From the NCBI GenBank assembly GCA_030834895.1, contig JAUQXA010000062.1, positions 1 through 64,000 on the forward strand: DNA of 64,000 nt, written 5' to 3'. The position numbers and the translations under genes were made by a program. This document shows, piece by piece, positions 9,201 to 17,700 of this stretch. How positions within the stretch are numbered: the stretch's first letter is position 1; each line of letters opens with the position of its first letter. The notes beneath the pieces are model-generated. The model did no database searches, was not told where the DNA came from, and saw only the letters and a list, made by a program, of their open reading frames with translations. The stretch comes from Anaerolineales bacterium (lineage in GTDB: Bacteria > Chloroflexota > Anaerolineae > Anaerolineales > Villigracilaceae).

Positions 9201-11817
9201 TCAACGAAACAGCGGTGACTGGTCTGCCGTGTTCAACCGGAACTCCCTGTTGAATGTCAACCAGACGGTGGGTGGAATCGTCTGGTATCTGTTCATCTTC
9301 CTATTGGGACTTGCCATCTTCCCGCTGGTTTTCCTTGTCTTCACCTGGCTGCCGGACCGCGGTTATCCCCTGATGAGAATGGCGGCACTGATTACTGTCA
9401 CCTGGCTGGCGTGGATGTTGGGCAGCTTCAAGATTCTTACCTTCTCGCAGTTGACCATCTGGTTTTGCATCGGACTCGTAGTGTTACTTAGCGCCGCAGT
9501 TGCCTACCGTCAGCGTGAAGCGCTTGTTGCATATTTTTCCTCACAATGGAAACACATCCTTTGGACGGAAGCGCTTTTCCTGGCGCTCTTCCTTATCAGT
9601 CTGCGCATTCGGCTTGGCAACCCTGATCTATGGCATCCCTGGCTGGGCGGCGAAAAACCGATGGACTTCACGTTCTTCAATGCGGTGTTGCGAGCGGTTT
9701 ATTTCCCACCGGAACATCCCTGGTTCGCTGGGCATTACATCAATTACTACTATTACGGTTACATCATGGGGGCAATCCCGACCAAACTGCTGGGCATCCT
9801 TCCCGTTATTGCCTATAACCTGATCGTACCCAGTTGGTTTGCGATGACTGGTATCGGGGTGTTCTCCGTTGCTTTCAACCTGGTGGCGGGATTGCGCAAG
9901 AACTCCGAGGAGGAAACAGCCGCTTTAGAAGAACGTCCCGCGTTTTTCAGCAGGAATGGTTTCAGCAAGAACCTGCCCTATTTTGCGGGGGTCGTCGCGC
10001 TGATTGCCGTGCTGTTTTTAGGCAACCTGTATCAGGTCGTTATTTTGTGGCGCTACCTGCCCGAAGCATCCACAACCGGAGCCAACCCGGAAGCCTCCTT
10101 CGTTGAACACGCGAGGTTAGTCATCAGTGGGGCTGTTCGGGTCATGACCGGGGAAGTCCCCGCTTTGCCGGGAAATAATGGACGCTGGTATTTCGAGGCC
10201 TCGCGCCCCATCCTGAACCAGGGACCGGATACACCCATCGAAGAGTTTCCCTACTTCACATTTTTATATGCGGACTTGCATGCACACATGCTGGTCATGC
10301 CGATTTATGGACTCGTCTTTGGCTGGATATTGAACCTGTTGCTTTGGCCTGCTTCCCGCTTGAAGTGGCTGGAACGCATCCCAGGCTTGATAGCCGCTGC
10401 GCTAATCTTCGGCATCTTCCGCGCATCGCATACTTGGGACTTCCCGACCTTCGTCGGCTTGGGCGCGCTGGCAATTATTTGGAACGTCTGGCACTCAAAG
10501 ACGGATTCCATCAAACAGGCCATTCAAACCTTTGTCGTCTATGAGTTGATATTTGTTGGGCTTGCGGTTCTCTCTTATAGAGTCTTCGGCGATTGGTTCA
10601 AGACCGAATATGTCTCCCTTGAACTTTGGAAGGGACGCCGCACTCCATTGGTTGATTATCTGTGGGTCTTTGGTTTACCATTTTTTGTGATGATCACCAT
10701 GCTGATTCGGGATTTGCCCCCCATTGTTAAAACGGGATGGAAGAAGTTAATTTCTACTATAAGGCAGCGAATTAAAGACATTTCCAATAAACTATCAAGC
10801 CTCCGATTGTATTGGGCATTCTTGCTTCGTCTTGGTTTATTGATTGTTCTTATTATTGCAGTCGCCCTGTGCGTTTTGATTATCCTTTCCATCCCCATCT
10901 TATGGGTATCTGATTATCAGGTTGTAGCCTTTGGACTTCCCCTCTTAATCGGAATAGCCTCCCTTGTATTCGCAAAACGCGAAATGCCCCTGCTTCAACG
11001 GGTCATGTGGATCTTATTTGGGTCCGGGCTATTCCTCACCCTGTTCGTTGATGTTTTTGTCCTGAAGGGCGATGCCGGACGCTCGAACACGGTTTTTCGT
11101 TTCTACAACCAGGCCTGGTTTATGTTTGGCTGGGCTCTCAGCCTTGCCCTGATCGAAGCGTTGACCGAAATGCGGGGTTGGTCATTCCCTGCCAAATTTG
11201 CATGGAGTTTTGTCCTAGGCATCCTATTGTTGTGTGCTGCTAGTTATCCGTTGATTGCCACTGGAAAGAAAATGACCGATCGCTGGCCGGATATTCAAAA
11301 CCCGCCGCATATTCTCGATGGCTCCGCATTTATGCTTGGAGATGCTGTCACCCTGAATCCCGCCATCTACAACGATGAAAATCGTCCGATCAACCTTGGC
11401 GATGATTACCTCGCGATTCAATTCATGCAGGATCAGGTCAAGGGTTCGCCAGTCTTTGTGGAAGGGCATACCCAAGAGTATCGCTGGGGTTCGCGTTTCG
11501 CAATTTACACGGGACTTCCCTCGGTTGTCGGCTGGAGCTGGCACGTCCGCCAGCACAATTCCCTGCTCGACGGCGCCATCGTGGACAGGCTCATCGACGA
11601 AGTAAACAACTTCTACAACACAACAGATGTGGATGTGGCTGAACAGTTTTTGAAAAAACATCAGGTCAAATACATCGTTGTCGGCGACCTCGAACGAACT
11701 TATTATGACGCCAATGGGATTGATAAGTTCCACAACATGGTCGAGCAGGGTGTTTTACGAATGGTTTTTGGAGATGGCGGCGCCAATACAACAACGATCT
11801 TTGAAGTGATAAAGTGA
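6247..11817 (+). CDS. Giant DUF2298 (Chlor_Arch_YYY) / GT39-like membrane protein with N-terminal helix-hairpin-helix
   Basis: The 1856-aa protein has four parts. Residues 8-56 (LNTADEEALVQKL and YKSVDELNKVWGL) form a ComEA-type helix-hairpin-helix, unusual on a membrane enzyme. Residues about 95-560 form a GT39-like multi-helix domain with acidic loop WDEGQHQHPDERY. Residues about 580-1000 form a mostly beta, presumably extracytoplasmic region. From about 1010 to the end lies a DUF2298 domain with the diagnostic Tyr run (Tyr1167-Tyr1170, in HYINYYYYGY) and about twelve helices. The family occurs in Chloroflexi and archaea and is thought to process lipid-linked sugars. Here two transferase-like modules are fused in one chain. 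Its stop overlaps the next gene by 4 bp, indicating translational coupling. Confidence 0.8.
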   Translation: MTDKTVSLTDLNTADEEALVQKLQVSPRLARRIISLRPYKSVDELNKVWGLDPAVLQRVLSSPGEPPLEKTSAPSRETRSPEMEEEPISPPEKIPWQTSVLLVLILLVGAYFRFTGLNWDEGQHQHPDERYISMVIGQIKDVNSVAEYFDTANSPLNPLRFGSYTYGMFPLFFTRMVANWVDMSEYDAVTLAGRAMSGIFDLLAVWMLYILAKHLYDRRVGLIAAALGAAAVLQIQLSHYFTVDSFSTVFVLAGFYFALRAIPVHIPHKRITWSNLIHFTLFGFLIGLAGACKVNTLPVFGIIGLAGLARLIMDWKKPAFSTTLIVTIVGWLLAALAATLAFRVFQPYAFTGPNFWNVGFNEEWLRVIKEVVNHVAGNSDWPPNTHWTNRPATYAWVNMVVWGMGIPLGLAAWLGLGWAFKRIWDGDWSRHLLPFVWVLGYFLWQNAQFWRYMRYFVPIYPFLILFAAWALVEIYDRTRESRERWLADGVKSAFNFSDWKLTWKGAVGVLLPIIVLVGTYGYALAFTRIYNRPMTRIAASEWMLENIPAPFNVIVDSPSGSRSYPVAVGNRHIIEPGYSASANIHVQQYGTVSKITTADVRQVGVGFYFKLTRDPEGDDIVTEGRLAVNDDDQNEQHTISFGDIDLLASQTYYFHYRIQSSSLFSFSNIILKHVDENRPTLPVDLNLQAQSGILEGSLPLTPQQPLGLNRLQINGFRQVFTPTVTTLKVSIYKEGDSENPVVESMQTLSFAEPGLRLSPTFSFSPVELYGEQTYQVRYEIVEGGPLRVLADSYTLETSWDDALPLNINKYDAQGGIYTPLNLELYEPDTPEKREKMIEILEESNYIVIPSNRAYDAMPRLPLRYPLSLKYYQLLFNCECSGDELENKAYGLQPSFKSPLGFELIAVFESPPTLGFISFPDQWADESFTVYDHPKVMVFKKTQDFSIEKVSAQLNEVNLDEVFFQTPAEYTKAPTAMRLPKDRLEAQRNSGDWSAVFNRNSLLNVNQTVGGIVWYLFIFLLGLAIFPLVFLVFTWLPDRGYPLMRMAALITVTWLAWMLGSFKILTFSQLTIWFCIGLVVLLSAAVAYRQREALVAYFSSQWKHILWTEALFLALFLISLRIRLGNPDLWHPWLGGEKPMDFTFFNAVLRAVYFPPEHPWFAGHYINYYYYGYIMGAIPTKLLGILPVIAYNLIVPSWFAMTGIGVFSVAFNLVAGLRKNSEEETAALEERPAFFSRNGFSKNLPYFAGVVALIAVLFLGNLYQVVILWRYLPEASTTGANPEASFVEHARLVISGAVRVMTGEVPALPGNNGRWYFEASRPILNQGPDTPIEEFPYFTFLYADLHAHMLVMPIYGLVFGWILNLLLWPASRLKWLERIPGLIAAALIFGIFRASHTWDFPTFVGLGALAIIWNVWHSKTDSIKQAIQTFVVYELIFVGLAVLSYRVFGDWFKTEYVSLELWKGRRTPLVDYLWVFGLPFFVMITMLIRDLPPIVKTGWKKLISTIRQRIKDISNKLSSLRLYWAFLLRLGLLIVLIIAVALCVLIILSIPILWVSDYQVVAFGLPLLIGIASLVFAKREMPLLQRVMWILFGSGLFLTLFVDVFVLKGDAGRSNTVFRFYNQAWFMFGWALSLALIEALTEMRGWSFPAKFAWSFVLGILLLCAASYPLIATGKKMTDRWPDIQNPPHILDGSAFMLGDAVTLNPAIYNDENRPINLGDDYLAIQFMQDQVKGSPVFVEGHTQEYRWGSRFAIYTGLPSVVGWSWHVRQHNSLLDGAIVDRLIDEVNNFYNTTDVDVAEQFLKKHQVKYIVVGDLERTYYDANGIDKFHNMVEQGVLRMVFGDGGANTTTIFEVIK

Positions 11818-14579
11818 TTATGGATCGTCTTCCAACCCTTGCAGCGCAGGGAAATCGCAAGTCCCGCTTTCTATTGATTTCGGGAGCTTTGATTCTCGGA
11901 TTGGCCGGACAATCCATGTTGCGAAACAAGGATTGGGTCGTCCCTGGCGCAATTTTCATCGGACTTGCGGCTTTGTTTTTTGTCGTTGCTTTTGGGGCAC
12001 GGCCGGGAGTCGAAATCAGGTTGAATACCGCGCTGTGGGAGGGGCGGTCGTTACACCGGAAAAGTTTTTTCTGGGGAGTCCTTACACTTGGGACTGCCAT
12101 TTTATTCTCGGCGCTGGCGTTCTGGTTGTTTGGCGAGGATTTTCCCCCCTATTATCCCTGGTTATTGCATCGCTGGAGCATTGGCTTGTTCCTCCTCTCT
12201 GCCTTTCTGTTCAACAGGTTGAAAACTCCGGCCGGGAACGGGACTGAGTCAAAAGATGAAGGCTGGCGCTGGCTGGAAGTGATCATCCTCCTTGTGATTT
12301 TGGTCATCGCCGCGTTTATGCGGTTGTACCGTTCCAACGAGATCCCATTTGGACTTTGGTTTGACGAAGCCGACAACGGATTAAGCGCGTTGGATATATT
12401 GGCATCACCGGAATCCCTGCCCGTCTTTGTCAAATCAACCAACCTCCCGGCACATTTCCTCTATTTGATTTCCTTCTCTTTCCAAATTCTGGGCGTCTCG
12501 GTTTTCACCATTCGCATCGTCGGCGTTGTATTCGGGCTGGCGACCGTTGTCGCATCCTTTTTTCTGGGAAGCGAGTTATTCAACCGCAGGCTGGGACTGG
12601 TATTCGCGTTTTTGATTGCCGTGTCCCGCTGGGATGTCAATTGGAGCCGAATTGGGATGCACGGCATCAGTGTGCCGTTTTTCGAAATCCTATCCTGCCT
12701 GCTGGTGTTACGGTCGATGCGGACACAAAACCTGGTTTATTACGCCCTGGCGGGATTGTCGCTTGGGTTGGGCCTATGTTTCTACACGCCGCTGTATTTC
12801 TTCCCGATTGTCATTGCCGTTTTTTTGCTGTTCCTATGGACCCGCAGGCATAACCTGGTGGCTTCATCCTGGAGGGGATTTTTGTTTCTGGCGCTGGGCT
12901 TTTTCATGGTCTCGGTTCCCATCAGCCAGTTCGCCATCCGCCAGTCCAATTCCTTTGATGACCGTCTGAGGGTTACTTCCATCTTTACAGGAAAATCCCC
13001 GCAGGAAGCATGGAAGGCCGTCGCGCGGACAACCCGTGATCATCTGCTGATGTTCAACTATCATGGGGACAACAATGGCAGGCATAATCTCCCCGGCGAA
13101 CCCATGCTGGATACAATTAGCGGCGTTTTGATGGTACTAGGGCTCGTCCTCAGCTTGCGGCGGATTCGCCAGCCGTCGTCGTTCTTGCTCGTCGCCTGGT
13201 TGTTGATCATGCTCATGCCGGGCATCTTTTCGCTGGACTTTGAATCCCCGCAGTCCCTGCGGGCAATCGGCAGTTTACCATCAGCCTATTTATTGGCATT
13301 GGTTCCCATTCACGCCTCATGGCAGGAGTGGGAAGAATCCCCCGCGAAACCCGCCATCGGGTTCATCGTTCCGCTTGTTTTCATCCTGGGCGCGGCTGGT
13401 TACACTAACTATCATATTTATTTCGACCTTCAATCGAAGCGTTCTGATGTGTGGGCTGTATTTTCAACCCCACAAACTATTATTGGAAAAGCAATGGCTG
13501 GGTTGGACCCGCAAACGGATGTTTACGTTAGCATAATTTATAACGCATCTCCCACGATAGAGTTTCTGTCACCGAATGTGACATATGACCAGTTGGAGGT
13601 TTTTGACGCTCTTCCCATTCCAAGCGATGGCGGAAAGACAATGGTGTTTTTTATCGAGGCGGCACGTGAACAATTTCTCCTTCAGGCCCGGCGGTATTAT
13701 CCAAATGCGGATTTCAAGGAATATAAAGACCCAAATGGAAATGCCTTCCTATATCAAATCACCCTCGCCCCGTCAGACATTGAAGCGTCCCAGGGTATTA
13801 CCGCCAGTTATTATCGAAACGCGAATTGGCGGGAGCAGCCTTTTCTCGTTAAAAAGGAGGCGACAATTAATGCGGACTGGAAGGACGGAGTTCCGGCGCA
13901 ATTTCCGTTTGGGGTGAAATGGCAGGGCGTGTTATATGCCGATCGTTACGGGCTTTACCGCTTGACTCTGCATTCTCCATCTCCATCAGAATTATATTTG
14001 GATAACATTCGGGTACATCTTGAGATAGAGGAGGAAGGAACACAGACCGCCAAAGTTGAACTGGCTAAAGGTTGTCATGATCTGGTGTTAACAACTCTGG
14101 GGAAAGAAGGACATTTTGAATTGGACTGGATGCCGCCCGGGGAGAAGAAACAAACTTTGATACCTTCTTCAAATTTTTTTCAGCCTCCCATCAGCAATAA
14201 TGGACTTCTCGGATATTATTTTGCCAATGGAGACTGGCAAAGTCCCGCCGCGTTTCTTCAAGTGGACCCATGGATCAATTTCAATTATCAGACCCAACCT
14301 CTGGCAAGGCCCTACACAGTTGAATGGGTCGGCAGAATAAACATCAGAAAAGAGGGACAATATGGTTTCAAGCTGGAATCCATCGATGAATCCACATTGT
14401 TCATTGATGACAAACCAGTCACAAACGCGCACAAAGAGGGTGTAATATACCTCTCACAAGGTTTTCATCCGCTTCGTATTCGCTATGCCGACCGCAGCAA
14501 ACATACATATATCCATCTCTATTGGAATCCAGGTTCCGGGTTTGAAAGCATCCCCCAGGAAATGCTTTTTCTTCCATGA
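11814..14579 (+). CDS. GT39-like membrane glycosyltransferase with two C-terminal PA14-like domains
   Basis: The start is either GTG 11814, overlapping the upstream stop as GTGA, or ATG 11820; the overlap favours coupled translation. The 921-aa product has an N-terminal hydrophobic region, then a GT39 catalytic-type domain (about 150-600) with FGLWFDEADNGLSALDI, the Asp-Glu first-loop motif. Two beta domains follow (about 655-775 and 796-921), each opening ASYY or GYYF and containing DRYGLYRLTLHSPS or EGQYGFKLESIDES, characteristic of the PA14 carbohydrate-binding fold. This suggests a transferase that holds its glycan acceptor with PA14 modules outside the membrane. Confidence 0.75.
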   Translation: MIMDRLPTLAAQGNRKSRFLLISGALILGLAGQSMLRNKDWVVPGAIFIGLAALFFVVAFGARPGVEIRLNTALWEGRSLHRKSFFWGVLTLGTAILFSALAFWLFGEDFPPYYPWLLHRWSIGLFLLSAFLFNRLKTPAGNGTESKDEGWRWLEVIILLVILVIAAFMRLYRSNEIPFGLWFDEADNGLSALDILASPESLPVFVKSTNLPAHFLYLISFSFQILGVSVFTIRIVGVVFGLATVVASFFLGSELFNRRLGLVFAFLIAVSRWDVNWSRIGMHGISVPFFEILSCLLVLRSMRTQNLVYYALAGLSLGLGLCFYTPLYFFPIVIAVFLLFLWTRRHNLVASSWRGFLFLALGFFMVSVPISQFAIRQSNSFDDRLRVTSIFTGKSPQEAWKAVARTTRDHLLMFNYHGDNNGRHNLPGEPMLDTISGVLMVLGLVLSLRRIRQPSSFLLVAWLLIMLMPGIFSLDFESPQSLRAIGSLPSAYLLALVPIHASWQEWEESPAKPAIGFIVPLVFILGAAGYTNYHIYFDLQSKRSDVWAVFSTPQTIIGKAMAGLDPQTDVYVSIIYNASPTIEFLSPNVTYDQLEVFDALPIPSDGGKTMVFFIEAAREQFLLQARRYYPNADFKEYKDPNGNAFLYQITLAPSDIEASQGITASYYRNANWREQPFLVKKEATINADWKDGVPAQFPFGVKWQGVLYADRYGLYRLTLHSPSPSELYLDNIRVHLEIEEEGTQTAKVELAKGCHDLVLTTLGKEGHFELDWMPPGEKKQTLIPSSNFFQPPISNNGLLGYYFANGDWQSPAAFLQVDPWINFNYQTQPLARPYTVEWVGRINIRKEGQYGFKLESIDESTLFIDDKPVTNAHKEGVIYLSQGFHPLRIRYADRSKHTYIHLYWNPGSGFESIPQEMLFLP

Positions 14580-14748
14580 AAAAATATTTTGGCATGTTAG
14601 TCAAAGTGGCTTGGCAAACCGTGAATCAGGTTTTTTAATGGTTTGTCCACGAAATCATAAAACCACTTGCTTTATGAGATGTGTCTCGACTTATTTCTAA
14701 AAATGTTAAATCAGCGTAAAATTTACAAAGATTACGGAGCGTCTTGGT

Positions 14749-17700
14749 ATGAAACAAAACCTGCCAGCCGAAGAAACAAAATTCCAGGTTGTTGATAAAC
14801 AGCCACCTTCGAAACCTGCCTCCCCGGCAGAGATTCCGCTTTGGCTGGCGACCAGTTTTGTTTTGGGCGTGGTTTCGCTGGTTTCCCTTATCTATTATTT
14901 TTTCACCAGACGTTCAAGTCCAACGCCGGGTCGCGAACATGCGGAACCATCCCAGGCACCCGGACAAATACAGGCTGAAGAAATAACCCATGAGGGATTG
15001 GACATCATAAAAAGCAAGCCTGTCTTCGCCGCGCCTTCTGATATTCAACAAACTGAACAAAATACAAATGCGGGCATGGGATGGACTGAGGTCTCAAGCA
15101 CTTTGTCAAACCTCTCAGCGGATCAAATCAAAACGGGTGTTTTTTCCATTATCGGGACTTTGGCAGCCCTCGCAATCGCCTACTTCGCGCAGGGAGTTTT
15201 TGATTCCATTACTGGGGCAGGCACACTGCGAAATTGGGTATGGCTGATCAGCATGTCCGAATCAAACCGCCAATGGCTTGGCGCGGGAATCTATCTGATC
15301 GCCCTCCTTGTTTGGGTTTTCAGCGCCCCACCCATGCGTTCGATTGATTCAATCGTCAACTCGTCCAAGTCAGATGCCGGTGAGAATCGTTACCCCCCCA
15401 TTCGCACTTTCTTTCTGGCAACGGGCATCGTGGTTTATTTCATCGCCGTGATTTCGTTTTTGATGAACGATGAAAGCGCCTTTGTACGTCTCATGTGGGG
15501 ATTTGGATTGGTGTGTTTTATTCTTTCCCAACTGCCTTATAAAAATTCGCATCCCGAGGCGGAGGAATCACCCGCCTTTCGATGGCAGAACTGGCTTGTT
15601 CTGGCATTGATCCTTTTGGTTGGATTCTGGCTGCGTTTCTATCAGATCGCCACCATCCCGGACGACTTGCATGGCGACATGGCCTCGCACGGCTGGGTGG
15701 CAAGGGATTTCCTGTTGGGGAAACAACATGATATCTTCGGCTTCGGCTGGACCGCCACCCCGACCATCGGGTTTCTCCCCGCCTTCCTGACTATGGCCGT
15801 CTTTGGCAATAATATTTTTGGTATGCAAATGGCGGCTGTCATCGGCGGGACATTCAGCCTATTTGCCGTTTATTTATTGACCTGGAGACTGTTCAACAGT
15901 CACCGACTGGCCACGCTCACCACGATTATAGTTGCCATTAATGTTGTCCACATCCACTTCTATCGACTGTTCAACATGGAGCCCTGGCCTCTTTCGAACT
16001 TTGCCATCTTCCTGTTGATAGACGGTTTCAAATCACGCCGTTTCACTTCCTTTGGGCTGGCCGGCGTTTTCATCGGCTTCAGCCTGCTCATGTACACTTC
16101 CGGGCGGGCGCTGCCTTTCATTCTCATTGTTTTTGTATTGTACGCGCTCTTATTTCAGCGGAAATGGATTACCCAAAATCTGTGGGGTTTCGTGGCATTG
16201 GTTGGCGGGATCATCATTACCATGGGGCCCGCTCTCGTCTACTACCTGATAAGTTGGGATTCGTTCATCGCACGCAGTCGTGAAGTTTATCTCTTCTCGG
16301 AAGGCGTGATGGCGCACCTGTTGAACAAATACAATACAGATTCCATGCTGACCGTCCTGCTGACCCAGATCAAGCTGTCGTTGTTGATGTTCCATCAGTC
16401 AACCGACACCAGCTCCCAGTTTGGATATCCCCATCCGATGTTCAGTTCCCTCATCTCGCCCTTGATCATTTTGGGGCTGGGCTTTGCCATCCGCCGTTGG
16501 AAGCAAGCCGGCATGGCCTTCGTCCTCATCTGGCTGGCGATGGTTATGGTTTTGGGAAGTATCCTCACCATCGATGCGCCCTTCTGGCCGCGTCTGGTCG
16601 GCATCATACCGGCGGCGGCTTTGCTGATTGCCATGGCAATCGAGCAGATCCTGGAGATGGGAAGGAAAGTCCTTGGCTCACAGTCTGTTAGGTTCATCCT
16701 CCCAGTGGTGGTTATTTTTCTTGCCACGGTTGGTTATCTCGATTGGGACCGATATTATCAGTTCGTAAAGGACAGCGGTTCTCCTTCCACGCTCACGGGA
16801 CGTTACATCGGAAGATTGCCTGATGATGTCACCGCATGTGGAATCACCAATCCCCCGTTATCCGTCCGCGAGACTTCCTTTCTGGCGTGGCCGCACAAGC
16901 TTGTGGATATTGCCCCCGATGCGCCCGACTCCGACTTGGAAAAGTGCACCGGGTCATCCATTGTGTGGGCGGTTGCGCCCGAATATATCGGCCGTTTGGA
17001 TGCGATTCGCGCCCGCTGGCCGAATGGGATTTTGGACGAGAGATTCATGCCCAGGTTCAATTACACCATGACCTTCTACCTGGTAGGTGTTCAGCCACCT
17101 GAGTCCCAGCCCGAAAAGACATTCCATCTGCCGCCGTGGTTCAGCATTATCGCCTCGCTTATTCTCGCCGGCATTCTTATTTGGTATGTTTTTCGACGAG
17201 TGCCGCTAAAAATTCCACATGAACTTCCCTTCAAAAGGAATGCTGGTTCCCAACCTCTTGTCTCAACGCTGGATATGCCCCGTCAAAGTCCGCCTTCGAC
17301 CCCGAAGCGAAACATGTTTGCGGATTTCATCGACTGGTACGACGAAGTCAAGTCGTTTACTTTTCCGGCGGTCACGCCCAAACTGGTTGCTTCCATTCTT
17401 CTGCCGCCTGTTGCGGTGGGACTGGCGTACTTCGCACAGACCTTTTTGGATCAATGGTCGGGTGCTGGCTTGCATCTACAGATCGAATCGCTCTACATCA
17501 AATCAGAAGGATTGCGTCTGGCGGTGGCTTCGCTCACCTTTGTGGTTGCCGCTCTGTTGTGGACATTTACCACAGCCGTCAGGGAAAATGACTTTTCCAG
17601 CGGGCAAACAACTCACGGCGAAAGCATCTCACAGCCAACCCTGGGAAGTCCAATTCAGATTGTGGGCATCTTCCTGACAATCAGTTCCATGGTCCTGTAT

